NCBI RefSeq assembly: GCF_014207425.1
Contig: NZ_JACHFF010000001.1
Span: 1,138,124 to 1,202,123 of the forward strand
DNA from: Jeotgalicoccus coquinae
GTDB taxonomy: Bacteria > Bacillota > Bacilli > Staphylococcales > Salinicoccaceae
Direction: 5' to 3'
Length of the DNA stretch: 64,000 nucleotides
The first letter of the stretch is position 1. The number at the start of each line of letters is the position of its first letter. The notes under the pieces are model-generated. The model was not told where the DNA came from. It did not search any database and saw nothing but the letters and a program-made list of their open reading frames with translations. A program made the position numbers and the translations under genes. Shown here piece after piece: positions 7,258-16,726 of the stretch.

Positions 7258-8664
7258 TTACTTTTCAACGCATGTATTATAAAGTGCTTCGAGATAAATT
7301 ACCGTTGCCAGCATCAGCTCGTCAATGTTCATGCGCTCGTCTTTCTGATGCATTGTGTCGACTGTATTTTTGAACATCGCACCGAAAGCAACACCGGTTT
7401 CAAGTGTGCGTGCATATGTTCCGCCGCCAATCGTAAATGCTTCTCTGTCGTCATCCGTGTGTTTGCGGTAGCTTTCCAGCAGCGTTAACACAAGCGGATC
7501 ATTTTTATCGACGTAGTGAGGTTTCTGGTCGCTTACATCTTCTATCGCAAAGCCTGATTCTTTAATCATTGCTTCCAGGTTTTTAATCCCCGCATCAAAA
7601 TCAAGACCGGCAGGATACCTTAAGTTCACACCGAAGATTCCGCCGTCAACTTCCGTGTAATTGATCATGCCCGTGTTTACGCTGACATTCCCCATCTCTT
7701 CATGGTGATGCGCCATATTAAACTGCCCGCCAGTTAAATTGCCGATAATATATTCCTGTGCAAATTTAACAAACTGGCTGCCGTTCGCATCGAGTTCAAT
7801 TTCAGAAAGGAATTTAAGCAGCTCTGTCCCGGCATTAACCCCCTCTTCAGGCGTTGAACCGTGTGCACTCTTACCTGACAGCTCAAGTTTTAAGAAACCG
7901 CCGTCTATTTCGTAACTGCCTTCATTTCCTGTTTTACGGATAAACCCTTCATACGCCTGAATAATCGAACTCATCTGAGTCAGCACTTTCAGTTTCGCTT
8001 CAGCAGATTCAGGCACCATGTTGTAACGTTCACCTGAAATAAACGCTTTCAGTTCAATATCCGAATCAGTATACTCATCATCGAGATTTGACTGCACGAT
8101 GTTAAATGAAGTAATTCCCTTTTCGCCGTGAATAACAGGGAATTCAGCATCCGGAGAAAAACCGGCATCCGGCATTTCTTCAGATTTGAAATACGCATCC
8201 GTACACTGCCAGTCAGATTCTTCATCTGTACCGATAATCAGGCGGACACGCTGGTTAAATTTATAACCTTCGTTATGTAAAATTTTCAATGCATAGTAAG
8301 CAGCCATTGTCGGCCCTTTATCATCCTGAACACCGCGCGCAATAATTTCATTGTTCCTGATAACCGGTTCGAACGGATCAGACGTCCACCCTTTGCCCGG
8401 CGGTACAACATCCACGTGACCAAGTACGCCGAATAAACCTTCTCCCCCGCCAAACTCGATATGTCCGGCAAGATTGTCGACAGTCTTCGTCGGCAGACCT
8501 GCTTTTGCACCAAGGTCAATCATAAATTCGAGTGCTTTTTTCGGACCTTCACCGACAGGCGCATCCTTAACAGGTTCTCCTTTAACACTGTCGATTGCCA
8601 GTAAACCCATTAAATCGTTAATTAAATCATCTTTGTATTTACTTACTAATTGTTGCGCTTCCAT
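7258..8664 (-). CDS. pepV: Dipeptidase PepV (M20 family)
   Basis: A zinc dipeptidase of about 468 residues that cleaves Xaa-dipeptides in the cytosol. Key motifs: VLGHVDVVPPGKGW (metal His and Asp), RGVQDDKGPTMAAYYA (bridging Asp), IIGTDEESDWQC (catalytic Glu and metal Glu), SPDAEFPVIHGEKG (metal Asp), and a C-terminal TIGGGTYARTL...GAMF...MHQKDE (last His). The start at 8664 (MEAQQLVSKYKDDL) has GGAG upstream and gives the family's usual length; earlier in-frame ATGs to 8697 exist. It is a single gene, intact. Confidence 0.93.
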   Translation of the reverse strand: MEAQQLVSKYKDDLINDLMGLLAIDSVKGEPVKDAPVGEGPKKALEFMIDLGAKAGLPTKTVDNLAGHIEFGGGEGLFGVLGHVDVVPPGKGWTSDPFEPVIRNNEIIARGVQDDKGPTMAAYYALKILHNEGYKFNQRVRLIIGTDEESDWQCTDAYFKSEEMPDAGFSPDAEFPVIHGEKGITSFNIVQSNLDDEYTDSDIELKAFISGERYNMVPESAEAKLKVLTQMSSIIQAYEGFIRKTGNEGSYEIDGGFLKLELSGKSAHGSTPEEGVNAGTELLKFLSEIELDANGSQFVKFAQEYIIGNLTGGQFNMAHHHEEMGNVSVNTGMINYTEVDGGIFGVNLRYPAGLDFDAGIKNLEAMIKESGFAIEDVSDQKPHYVDKNDPLVLTLLESYRKHTDDDREAFTIGGGTYARTLETGVAFGAMFKNTVDTMHQKDERMNIDELMLATVIYLEALYNTCVEK

Positions 8665-8763
8665 GTTCATCAGCTCCATCAATAGACTTTTATCCATTAT
8701 ATACTTTTTACCGGAAATTTTCAGCGTGCCTATACGGGTTTATCTCTGTGTAATTTCAGTACA

Positions 8764-8800
8764 TAAAAAAAGGAACCGCATCAGCGGCTCCTTAAAAAAA
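8764..8800 (-). terminator. Terminator after the YtxH-like gene
   Basis: AAGGAaCCGC / GCGGcTCCTT stem with loop ATCA, flanked by A and T runs on both sides. Confidence 0.75.
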
Positions 8801-8804
8801 CTTA

Positions 8805-9518
8805 TTATTTTTTATTGTTCTTTTTGCTGTCTGTAACGACGTGTATATTATGATTTTCATCTTTAGCGCCTGCTTCGCCGACTACATCAACGTTGTGTTC
8901 TTTTTCAAAGTTTTCGACTTCGCTTTCAGAGATACCGCCTTCGTCTGCCAGCACAGATTCTCTTTGTTCAACATCATCTGTGTTTACTGCGTCAGGTTTA
9001 GCATCTGCATCGTCGCCTTTAGCTTGTTTTTTAGCTTCTTTTGCTTCTTTTTTAACATTGTTCTTAGTTTGTTCTGCTTTTTGTTTCACTTCGTCAGCTT
9101 TTTTCTGACCTTTTTCTTTTAATTCCTGTTTGTATGCTTCAGGATCTTCTTTAGCTCTTGAGTATTCGTCTTTAGCTTTAGTCTGAACGTCTGTTGCTTT
9201 TGTTTTCGCAGTTTCTACCTGTTCATTAGCTTTAGCCTGTACTTCTTTAGCTTTTGCTGATGCTTTATCCTGAACATTTTGTGCGTATGCTTTCGGATCT
9301 TCTTTCGCTTTAGAATATTCCTCCTGAGCTTTTACCTGAACGTCCTGCGCTTTGGCAGTCGCTTTCTCCTGCACGTTTTGTGCGTAGGCTTTCGGATCTT
9401 CTTTCGCTTTCGCATATTCTTCTTTTACTGCATCTTTATTGTCTGCAAGTTTTTTTGCAGCGTATGCAATACCAAGTACTGCACCGACTCTGAATACTAA
9501 ATTAAATAGTTTCCCCAT
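8805..9518 (-). CDS. YtxH-like, LEA-type repeat protein
   Basis: A 237-residue protein. The N-terminus (MGKLFNLVFRVGAVLGIAYAAKK) carries one membrane segment typical of YtxH proteins. It is followed by Lys/Glu/Ala-rich helical repeats of about 33 residues around EEYxKAKEDPKAYAQNVQ (three clear copies) and then KADEVKQKAEQ heptad-like sequence, as in late-embryogenesis-abundant proteins. The C-terminal 60 residues are acidic and probably disordered. The start at 9518 has TGAGGTG six bases upstream; the upstream in-frame GTG overlaps that site. The likely role is membrane-tethered stress protection, by analogy only. Confidence 0.75.
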   Translation of the reverse strand: MGKLFNLVFRVGAVLGIAYAAKKLADNKDAVKEEYAKAKEDPKAYAQNVQEKATAKAQDVQVKAQEEYSKAKEDPKAYAQNVQDKASAKAKEVQAKANEQVETAKTKATDVQTKAKDEYSRAKEDPEAYKQELKEKGQKKADEVKQKAEQTKNNVKKEAKEAKKQAKGDDADAKPDAVNTDDVEQRESVLADEGGISESEVENFEKEHNVDVVGEAGAKDENHNIHVVTDSKKNNKK

Positions 9519-9594
9519 TTGATACACCTCATATTATAAAATTGTTTTTCACCGGACTTAATATAAAATATACCCTGGCTTGCAAATTATAAAC

Positions 9595-10284
9595 TTAATT
9601 ACTTAAATTTTTTATTTCTTTTTCGGTTAATCTGCGATATTCACCTTCTCGGAGCGTCTCATCGAGAGTGAGCGCAGCAAAGTGCGTCCGTTTCAGTTTC
9701 ACCACTTCATTACCGGTTGCCAGAAACATCCGTTTCACCTGATGAAATTTACCTTCAGTAATCGACAGCGAAACTTCGCGCGGACTTAACAGTTCAGCTT
9801 TTGCAGGTTTCGTCGTAAAGTCTTTCAGTTCGATGCCTGTTTCAAGCCTTTCAATATCTGCAGCTGTCACTTCATCGCGCAGTGTCACATGATATGTTTT
9901 CCAGTATTCATTTTTCGGTGACAGAAGCTGGTGGGCAAGCTTGCCGTCGTTCGTAATGAACATCAGCCCCACCGTATCTTTGTCCAGTCTGCCGACAGGG
10001 AACAGTTCTCCCTGCTGCGGATGTCCGATTAAATCAATAACTGTTTCCGTCGGCCCCTCTTCTGTTGAAGATATGACACCGTCCGGCTTGTTCATCATAA
10101 AGTAGATAAACTCCTCGAGAACGATCGGTACATCAATATAAAAAATTTCATCGTCATAACCCACATCTGTCTTCGGGCTTTTCACGACTTCACCATTAAC
10201 CGAAATCTCACCTTTTTTAATCAGCTTGTTAACTTCCTTGCGGCTGCCCAGATTGGCGTTTGCAAGATATTTATCCAGTCTCAT
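9595..10284 (-). CDS. rsuA: 16S rRNA pseudouridine(516) synthase, RsuA/RluB/E/F family
   Basis: A 229-residue pseudouridine synthase. An N-terminal S4 RNA-binding domain (MRLDKYLANANLGSRKEVNK, residues 1-55) precedes the catalytic core with PVGRLDKDTVGLMFITNDG (catalytic Asp in GRLD) and KFHQVKRMFLATGNEV. The start overlaps the ytgP stop by one base (TAATG), so the two genes are coupled, as ytgP-ytzG are in Bacillus subtilis. Intact and cytosolic. Confidence 0.93.
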   Translation of the reverse strand: MRLDKYLANANLGSRKEVNKLIKKGEISVNGEVVKSPKTDVGYDDEIFYIDVPIVLEEFIYFMMNKPDGVISSTEEGPTETVIDLIGHPQQGELFPVGRLDKDTVGLMFITNDGKLAHQLLSPKNEYWKTYHVTLRDEVTAADIERLETGIELKDFTTKPAKAELLSPREVSLSITEGKFHQVKRMFLATGNEVVKLKRTHFAALTLDETLREGEYRRLTEKEIKNLSN

Positions 10285-11918
10285 TATAAAAACTTCACTT
10301 TCCGGCGTATTTTTTGTGCCCGTTCGCCGAGCACTTCGTCTGCAAGTCCTGTTTTAAATGAAATGAACAGGTAGACAATAACACCTGCAGGTACTGTAAC
10401 TAATAATGTCAGGACTGAGTTTAATTTCGTCATATCATCGATTCTCATCATGAACAGGTAGTAGACAATTTCTACTGCCAGCAGCATCGCAAGTGCACAT
10501 ACTGTAATTTGGAAAATCGGTGCAATGAATGCACGGAAACGGATTTTACCGTGTTTTTTAATAATAATCAGGTTCATGATTACACCGGCACCAAGGGCAA
10601 TTGCTGTTCCCATTACCGCACCGACTGTGTAGAAATTCATGATCAGCGGAATGTTAATTGCCGCTTTAATAACAAGCATGACGATAACAACGTAAAATGT
10701 CAGGTTCTGCTTATCGATTCCCTGAACGATTGAACATGTTACCGAGAACAGTGAAATGATAATGCTGACCGGTGCATAGAATGTCAGTATCATAATACCG
10801 ATTTCGTTATAGCTGTAAAACGATGTATAAATCGGTGCCGATAAAATCATCATTCCCAAACCTGCCGGAATAACGAAGAATAACAGCATCAGAATCATCG
10901 ATTTCACCTGATCATGCACATTATCAAACAGTTTCTGCTGATAGTTTTTCGTAATGAACGGCAGTATTGTAATTGCGAATGCCGATGCGAATGCCGTTGG
11001 AATCATTACAAGTTTATGTGTCGTCAGGTTCAGCATACCGAACCATGAGTCCTGCAGGCTTCCCGGAACTCCGGCAAGCGACAATGCGTTGTTATGCGTC
11101 ATCTGGTCAATAAATAATACGACCGGAATACTCATACTGACAATAATAAACGGCAGCCCGTAACGGATAATCTCTTTATACATTTCCCCGTACGATAAAC
11201 TGATTCCGCTCCTGTCCTGTTTACGCTGCTCTGTGAGAAACGGTTTACGTTTTCTCCAGAAGATTGCGAGGGTCACAGTTGCACCGATTGCTCCCACGAA
11301 AGCAGCAAACACGGCAATTTCGTTAGCGGTTTTTATCGACCCGTCCATTACATTAATAACGATGAACGCACCCGATAACAGTACTGCGATTCGTAAAATC
11401 TGTTCAACAACGGATGAAACACTCGTCGGGCCGAATGATTCGTGTCCCTGGAATATCCCTCTCCACGTTGCCATAAACGGAACAACAATGACTGCGAAGC
11501 TGATTACGCGTATAATACTTGTAATATCTTCGGTGTTCCAGCGGTGATCCCCGCCCCCGCCTGCTGCACTTTGTGCTTCGGCGATAAACGGCGCCATGAA
11601 ATATAAAACAAGAAAAGCAATAATACCTGAAGCCATCATGACAAGAAGACTTGATTTATAAAGCTTCTGACTGGTTTCGTAAGCACCGAGCGCATTATAC
11701 TTGGCAACGAACTTCGAAACCGCTCCGGGCACGCCGGCTGCGGCAATCGACAGCATGATCGTGTAAGGCGTATAAGCATAACCGTAAAGAGCAAGGTTTT
11801 CCTCTCCGCCCATAATGCTGTAAAATGGAATTAAATAAAGCATTCCTAAAATCTGTGTAGTAAATGTGGCAGCGGTTAAAAGGAATGTACCGCGAAACAT
11901 CTTTTTCTGATCCGACAT
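10284..11918 (-). CDS. ytgP: YtgP polysaccharide/lipid II flippase (MVF/MATE-like)
   Basis: A 544-residue integral membrane protein with about 14 transmembrane helices, starting MSDQKKMFRGTFLLTAATF after an AGAAGGG site. It belongs to the MOP exporter superfamily (MurJ/SpoVB/YtgP branch); YtgP-type proteins flip lipid II across the membrane in Firmicutes. Visible family features include the amphipathic first helix, GVPGAVSKFVAKYNALG near residue 60, and the charged TWRGIFQGHESFGPT loop near residue 157. It is coupled to rsuA downstream. No lesions. Confidence 0.87.
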   Translation of the reverse strand: MSDQKKMFRGTFLLTAATFTTQILGMLYLIPFYSIMGGEENLALYGYAYTPYTIMLSIAAAGVPGAVSKFVAKYNALGAYETSQKLYKSSLLVMMASGIIAFLVLYFMAPFIAEAQSAAGGGGDHRWNTEDITSIIRVISFAVIVVPFMATWRGIFQGHESFGPTSVSSVVEQILRIAVLLSGAFIVINVMDGSIKTANEIAVFAAFVGAIGATVTLAIFWRKRKPFLTEQRKQDRSGISLSYGEMYKEIIRYGLPFIIVSMSIPVVLFIDQMTHNNALSLAGVPGSLQDSWFGMLNLTTHKLVMIPTAFASAFAITILPFITKNYQQKLFDNVHDQVKSMILMLLFFVIPAGLGMMILSAPIYTSFYSYNEIGIMILTFYAPVSIIISLFSVTCSIVQGIDKQNLTFYVVIVMLVIKAAINIPLIMNFYTVGAVMGTAIALGAGVIMNLIIIKKHGKIRFRAFIAPIFQITVCALAMLLAVEIVYYLFMMRIDDMTKLNSVLTLLVTVPAGVIVYLFISFKTGLADEVLGERAQKIRRKVKFL

Positions 11919-11950
11919 ATATTAACCCTTCTTATCTATAATAAACATAC

Positions 11951-11965
11951 CCATTATTATAATGG
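11951..11965. promoter_or_regulatory. Palindromic -10 region between divergent genes
   Basis: CCATTATTATAATGG is a near-perfect palindrome containing TATAAT readable on both strands, placed between ytgP and the divergent flavoprotein gene. It probably holds a -10 element for one or both genes; no good -35 is seen. Confidence 0.35.
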
Positions 11966-12001
11966 ATAAGGGAATACTTTAAAACTAAAAGGAGCAAACT
12001 C

Positions 12002-13255
12002 ATGTACGATACGATAGTAATCGGCGGCGGCGTCAGCGGAATTATGGCAAGCTACGCTGCAAGTCTGAACAATAATAAAGTACTTTTAATAGAAAAAAAT
12101 AAGAAACTCGGCAAGAAACTGCTGATTTCAGGGGGCGGACGCTGTAATGTAACCAACCGTCTGCCTTATGAAGAAATTATTAAACACATTCCGGGCAACG
12201 GTAAATTTTTATATGGTCCGTTCTCGGTTTTCGATAATGAATCGATAATCAACTTCGTTGAATCCAACGGCGTTAAGTTAAAAGAAGAAGACCACGGCCG
12301 CATGTTCCCGGTTTCGAACAAAGCAAAAGACGTGCTGAATGTTTTCCTCGGACAGCTTGAACGGAATAAAGTGGACATCCGGTTTGAAACTGAAGTGGCC
12401 GCAGTCCTTCATGAAGATGATAAAATCACCGGCGTTAAAACGACCGACGGCAGAACATTTAACGCACGTAATGTCATTATTACGACCGGCGGTAAAAGTG
12501 TGCCGCAGACAGGTTCAACAGGAGACGGACATAAGTTTGCGAAAACACTGGGTCATACAGTAACCGAGCTGTTTCCGACAGAAGTGCCGATTACATCAAA
12601 TCAGCGGTTCTTCACCGACGGCTCGCTGAAAGGCATCAGTCTCGATGACGTTGCTTTATCGGTATTAAAGAAAAACGGCAAGCCGCGTATTACACATCAG
12701 ATGGATATGATTTTCACCCACTTCGGCGTGAGCGGTCCGGCAGCACTCCGCTGCAGCCAGTTTGTTTATAAAGAACAGCAGTCTCAGAAAAAAGAAAACA
12801 TTAAAATGCAGCTCGATTTCTTCCCGCAATACACGATGGGAGAAATGCAGGAATACATTAATAAGACAATTAAAGACAATATCGATAAAAGTCTGAAAAA
12901 CATTTTAAAAAATATACATCAGGAACGCCTGATTACGTTCGTCCTTGAATATTTGAAAATCGACGGCAGCACGAGCGGACACCATGTATCGAATCAGCAG
13001 AAACAGGCAATCGTGGAATTCTTTAAGCGATTTACATTTAACGTAAACGGCACACAGTCAATTGAAAAAGCATTCGTCACGGGCGGCGGGGTTAACTTAA
13101 AAGAAATTAACCCATCCACTATGTCGAGCAAGCTGATCGACGGCCTCCACTTTGCAGGAGAAGTACTCGATATTCACGGTTATACCGGCGGCTACAACAT
13201 TACGAGTGCACTGGTCACAGGTTATGTAGCAGGATATCACTGTTCTAACGGATAA
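12002..13255 (+). CDS. ytfP: HI0933-family NAD(P)/FAD-dependent oxidoreductase (YtfP-like)
   Basis: A 417-residue flavoprotein. The N-terminal Rossmann motif is IVIGGGVSGIMASYAA (residues 5-20), followed by NKKLGKKLLISGGGRCNVTN, the signature of the HI0933/YtfP family. A second glycine motif (ITTGGKSVPQTGSTGDG) and the C-terminal FAD-contacting EVLDIHGYTGGYNITSALVTG are present. The start has AAAGGAG. The substrate is not known for most members. It is a single gene, divergent from ytgP, followed by a 41-bp tandem repeat array. Confidence 0.9.
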   Translation: MYDTIVIGGGVSGIMASYAASLNNNKVLLIEKNKKLGKKLLISGGGRCNVTNRLPYEEIIKHIPGNGKFLYGPFSVFDNESIINFVESNGVKLKEEDHGRMFPVSNKAKDVLNVFLGQLERNKVDIRFETEVAAVLHEDDKITGVKTTDGRTFNARNVIITTGGKSVPQTGSTGDGHKFAKTLGHTVTELFPTEVPITSNQRFFTDGSLKGISLDDVALSVLKKNGKPRITHQMDMIFTHFGVSGPAALRCSQFVYKEQQSQKKENIKMQLDFFPQYTMGEMQEYINKTIKDNIDKSLKNILKNIHQERLITFVLEYLKIDGSTSGHHVSNQQKQAIVEFFKRFTFNVNGTQSIEKAFVTGGGVNLKEINPSTMSSKLIDGLHFAGEVLDIHGYTGGYNITSALVTGYVAGYHCSNG

Positions 13256-13275
13256 AAGTTAAACTGTTGTGACTG

Positions 13276-13521
13276 GGATGACTATGTGGAAGCGACACTG
13301 TCACTCAAGTGGGTTTGACTGACTATGTAGAAACGACACTGTCACTCAAATGGGTTTGACTGACTATGTGAAAACGACACTGTCACTCAAGTGAGTTTGA
13401 CTGACTATGTGAAAACGACACTGTCACTCAAATGGGTTTGACTGACTATGTGGAAACGACACTGTCACTCAAATGGGTTTGACTGACTATGTGGAAACGA
13501 CACTGTCACTCAAATCGCTTA
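13276..13521. repeat. Six-copy 41-bp tandem repeat
   Basis: Six head-to-tail copies of a 41-base unit begin at about 13276, 13317, 13358, 13399, 13440 and 13481. The unit starts GACTGACTATGTGGAAACGA and contains CGACACTGTCACT. Copies differ at only a few positions; the first and last are the most diverged. The period is not a multiple of three and no coding frame spans it. It lies between two convergent genes. Confidence 0.95.
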
Positions 13522-13550
13522 AGAGAACCCTCCCGGGTTTACAACACAGC

Positions 13551-13595
13551 AAAAAACACCGCCTCAGACATTCAATCAGTCCGGGCGGTGTTTTT
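13551..13595. terminator. Bidirectional terminator after leuS
   Basis: AAAAACACCGCC / GGCGGTGTTTTT stem with a 19-base loop; serves leuS on the minus strand and could stop transcription from the flavoprotein gene. Confidence 0.85.
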
Positions 13596-13601
13596 CTAAT
13601 A

Positions 13602-16016
13602 TTAATTGGCTACAATGTTCACTAATTTCTGAGGTACTACGATAACTTTACGTACCGTCTTCCCTGTCAGCTCTTCTTTAATTTTCTCATCAGACAGTGC
13701 AATTTCTTCTGTTTCATCTTTCGACAGATCTCTTGCGATTTCAAGCTTGTTTTTAACTTTACCGTTTATCTGTACAACGATTTCAACTGTATCTTCTACA
13801 AGTTTAGTTTCGTCGTATGCCGGCCACTCAGCATATGCAAGTGTTTCTGCGTTGCCTAAGATGCTCCACAGTTCTTCTGCAATGTGCGGTGCGACAGGCG
13901 ACAGAAGTTTCACAAAGTTTTCAGCGTAAGCTTTGCTGACTTCTTCTGCTTTATACGCTTCGTTTACGAAGACCATAAGTTGTGAAATTCCTGTGTTGAA
14001 TAACAGCGACTCGAAGTCTTCTGTTACTTTCTTCACTGTTTCATTATAAACTTTATCAAGTGCAGGTGTTTCTTTGTCAACGATTTTCGCTGCAAGTTCA
14101 CCTGTTTCTTCATTAATAAGCAGTCTCCATACACGATCAAGGAATCTTCTTGCCCCGTCGAGTCCGTTCTCGTTCCATGCGATGGATGCGTCAAGCGGAC
14201 CCATGAACATTTCATACAGTCTCAGTGTATCTGCACCGTGTGAATATACGATATCGTCAGGGTTTACGACGTTACCTTTGGATTTACTCATCTTCTCGTT
14301 ACCTTCACCAAGAATCATTCCCTGGTTATATAACTTCTGGAATGGTTCTTTTGTCGGAACAACGCCAAGGTCGTACAGGAACTTGTGCCAGAATCTTGCA
14401 TATAACAGGTGAAGCACTGCGTGCTCCGCTCCGCCGATATACAGATCTACAGGCAGCCAGTGTTTAAGTTTTTCAGGATCAGCCAGCTGCTCCGTATTGT
14501 GTGGATCGATAAAGCGCAGGAAGTACCAGCTGCTGCCCGCCCACTGGGGCATTGTGTTCGTTTCGCGGCGGCCTTTAACGCCGTCTTCTCTTACAACATT
14601 GATCCACTCAGTGTTGTTTGCAAGCGGTGACTCGCCCGTACCTGACGGTTTAATTTCAGTCATTACAGGAAGTTCAAGCGGAAGTTCTTCTTCCGGAACT
14701 GTCGTCATCGTACCGTCTTCCCAGTGAATTACAGGAATCGGTTCGCCCCAGTAACGCTGACGGCTGAATAACCAGTCTCTTAATCTGTAAGTAATTTTCG
14801 CTTCGCCGGCATTTTTCTCTTCAAGAAGTTCGATTGCTTTCTTAATACCGTCTTCAAGTCCAAGTCCGTCAAGCGGGCCTGAGTTAATATGTGCGCCTTC
14901 GCCGGTAAATGCTTCTTCTTCAACATTTCTGCCTTCAAGTACCGGAATGATTTCCAGGTCAAACTGTTTGGCAAATTCATAGTCACGCTCGTCGTGTGCA
15001 GGTACAGCCATAATTGCACCGGTACCGTATGAAGCTAAAACATAGTCTGCAATCCAGATCGGCAGTTTTTCACCGCTTAACGGGTTCACTGCATATGCAC
15101 CTGTGAATACACCTGTTTTTTCTTTAGCTAAATCTGTACGCTCAAGTTCACTCTTATGCGCTGCTTTTTCCTGGTAAGCTTTAACCGCTTCACGCTGTTC
15201 GTCAGACGTAATTTTATCGATTAATTTATGTTCAGGAGAAAGGACTGCGTACGTTGCACCGTAAATTGTATCCGGACGCGTTGTAAACGCAGAAAATGAC
15301 TCATCGAAACCGTCGATTTCAAAAGTGACATTAGCCCCTTCTGATTTACCGATCCAGTTGCGCTGCATATCTTTTAACGATTCAGGCCAGTCAAGATCAT
15401 CAAGGTCTTCTAGTAAACGGTCCGCATATTCAGTAATTCTGAGAATCCACTGTCTCATCGGTTTGCGTACTACCGGATGTCCCCCGCGCTCACTCTTGCC
15501 GTCGATGACTTCTTCGTTCGCAAGTACTGTTCCTAGCGCCTCACACCAGTTCACAGGTACTTCGTCTACGTAAGCCAGTCCTTTATTATACAGCTGGATA
15601 AAAATCCACTGCGTCCACTTGTAGTACTCGGGATCTGTCGTGTTAATTTCTCTGTCCCAGTCATAGCTGAAGCCAAGTTCTTTAATCTGACGGCGGAACG
15701 TATCGATGTTTTTATCGTTGAAAGCATGAATATCATTTCCTGTGTCGATTGCATACTGCTCTGCAGGCAGACCGAATGCATCCCACCCCATCGGATGAAG
15801 CACATTGTAGCCCTGCATGCGTTTCATGCGGCTGACGATATCTGTCGCTGTGTAACCTTCAGGGTGACCGACGTGAAGTCCTGCACCTGACGGATACGGG
15901 AACATGTCCAGTGCATAGAATTTCTCTTTGCCGATTTCATCTTCAGTTTTAAAAATCTTGTTGTTTTCCCAATGCTGCTGCCATTTCTTTTCGATATCTC
16001 TGTGTTTAAACGTCAT
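13602..16016 (-). CDS. leuS: Leucyl-tRNA synthetase
   Basis: An 804-residue class I aminoacyl-tRNA synthetase. The ATP-binding HIGH variant is [17 protein letters not shown], the KMSKS loop is [16 protein letters not shown], the CP1 editing domain includes [11 protein letters not shown]-like sequence ([15 protein letters not shown]) and [16 protein letters not shown], and a C-terminal anticodon-binding domain ends [12 protein letters not shown]. The start at 16016 follows AGGAGG at the proper distance; a frame beginning at 16049 would start inside the T-box terminator. It is regulated by the T-box directly upstream. Intact. Confidence 0.97.
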   Translation of the reverse strand: MTFKHRDIEKKWQQHWENNKIFKTEDEIGKEKFYALDMFPYPSGAGLHVGHPEGYTATDIVSRMKRMQGYNVLHPMGWDAFGLPAEQYAIDTGNDIHAFNDKNIDTFRRQIKELGFSYDWDREINTTDPEYYKWTQWIFIQLYNKGLAYVDEVPVNWCEALGTVLANEEVIDGKSERGGHPVVRKPMRQWILRITEYADRLLEDLDDLDWPESLKDMQRNWIGKSEGANVTFEIDGFDESFSAFTTRPDTIYGATYAVLSPEHKLIDKITSDEQREAVKAYQEKAAHKSELERTDLAKEKTGVFTGAYAVNPLSGEKLPIWIADYVLASYGTGAIMAVPAHDERDYEFAKQFDLEIIPVLEGRNVEEEAFTGEGAHINSGPLDGLGLEDGIKKAIELLEEKNAGEAKITYRLRDWLFSRQRYWGEPIPVIHWEDGTMTTVPEEELPLELPVMTEIKPSGTGESPLANNTEWINVVREDGVKGRRETNTMPQWAGSSWYFLRFIDPHNTEQLADPEKLKHWLPVDLYIGGAEHAVLHLLYARFWHKFLYDLGVVPTKEPFQKLYNQGMILGEGNEKMSKSKGNVVNPDDIVYSHGADTLRLYEMFMGPLDASIAWNENGLDGARRFLDRVWRLLINEETGELAAKIVDKETPALDKVYNETVKKVTEDFESLLFNTGISQLMVFVNEAYKAEEVSKAYAENFVKLLSPVAPHIAEELWSILGNAETLAYAEWPAYDETKLVEDTVEIVVQINGKVKNKLEIARDLSKDETEEIALSDEKIKEELTGKTVRKVIVVPQKLVNIVAN

Positions 16017-16036
16017 TAGTTTTCCTCCTATTAAAT

Positions 16037-16245
16037 AAAAAAATCCCATATCTAAAAAAAGATATGGGACGATCTATAAGACCGCGGTACCACCCGCATT
16101 CACATTATGTGCAACTTTAAAAAGTATGAAATTAACACAGACAAGTTCACTTGACGTTAATACCGGTTCACACCAGCCACCGGCTCGCTTAAAAAAACGT
16201 TTCTGCTACTGCTTCTGATATTAATAATATAGCTGAAATTCATTA
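16037..16245 (-). promoter_or_regulatory. T-box leader of leuS (leucine)
   Basis: The minus strand carries the invariant T-box sequence GCGGGTGGTACCGCGG (16082-16097) and, further downstream, a terminator stem TCCCATATCT / AGATATGGGA (16044-16069) followed by T-rich sequence. Upstream lies a Stem I-like AGCGAGCCGGTGGCTGG...GAACCGG. A likely specifier is CTT (Leu) in GTGAACTTG, with a purine following, as is usual. The leader reads uncharged tRNA-Leu and opens leuS when leucine is short. Confidence 0.9.
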
Positions 16246-16256
16246 ATATAGCAAGG

Positions 16257-16721
16257 TTATGAGCCGTTCTCGACAGATAACAGCAGCTTTTTCTTATCCA
16301 GCCCGCCTGTATATCCGCCAAGACCGTTATTACTCGCTGTCACTCTGTGGCACGGGATAATAATTGAGATCGGATTTTTACCGTTCGCATTGGCGACTGC
16401 ACGGGAATAGTTACTCCCGCTGATCCGTTCAGCCAGCGTCTTGTAGCTGATTGTTTCGCCGTATGGAATCTTAAGCAGCTGCTGCCAGACCGACTGCTGG
16501 AACGGCGTGCCGGAAACATTCGGATTAATCTTCACATCAAACACATCGCGTTCTCCGTTAAAGTACTCTTCCAGTTCACGGACACACTGTTTAATCACTT
16601 TATCCGGCTCATCAGACTGCCCCGCTTCATCGATGTAATCGATTTTAATAATCGCATCATTCAGCGACTCGATTCTGAGCGGGCCAATATCAAATTCCTT
16701 ATAATACACAGCACCTGTCAT
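16257..16721 (-). CDS. ogt: Methylated-DNA--protein-cysteine methyltransferase
   Basis: A 154-residue suicide repair protein that takes methyl groups from O6-methylguanine. The active site is IIIPCHRVTASNNGLGGYTGG near the C-terminus, and the winged-helix part contains GTPFQQSVWQQLLKIPYGETISY and SRAVANANGKNP. The start at 16721 is nine bases from AAGGACTG; an ATG two codons earlier overlaps it. It begins just after the ABC permease stop, so it may be co-transcribed with the transporter genes. Intact. Confidence 0.93.
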   Translation of the reverse strand: MTGAVYYKEFDIGPLRIESLNDAIIKIDYIDEAGQSDEPDKVIKQCVRELEEYFNGERDVFDVKINPNVSGTPFQQSVWQQLLKIPYGETISYKTLAERISGSNYSRAVANANGKNPISIIIPCHRVTASNNGLGGYTGGLDKKKLLLSVENGS

Positions 16722-16726
16722 ACACA

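Larger units (their letters stand above)
6841..7260 (-). ncRNA. Candidate structured noncoding transcript upstream of ytmP
   Basis: The 440 bases between pepV and ytmP contain no plausible coding frame. A minus-strand promoter-like pair sits at its right end (TACAAT at 7216-7221, T-rich -35 near 7237-7244). The transcript would begin near GAGGGAACATATGC. Pairing arms are visible: AACAGG with CCTGTT, and CCCGtCGCAG with CTGC-CGGG. It would end at the 6841-6885 hairpin. I compared it from memory with 6S, RNase P, SRP and tmRNA signatures and saw no match. This is a proposal, not an identified RNA. Confidence 0.3.

Noticed and set aside
6841-7260. 6S RNA, RNase P RNA or tmRNA in the pepV-ytmP gap
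   Set aside because: None of the conserved cores I know of these RNAs could be matched by eye; kept only as a generic candidate transcript.
13276-13521. The 41-bp repeats as a CRISPR array
   Set aside because: The units are head to tail with no unique spacers between them, and no cas genes are present.
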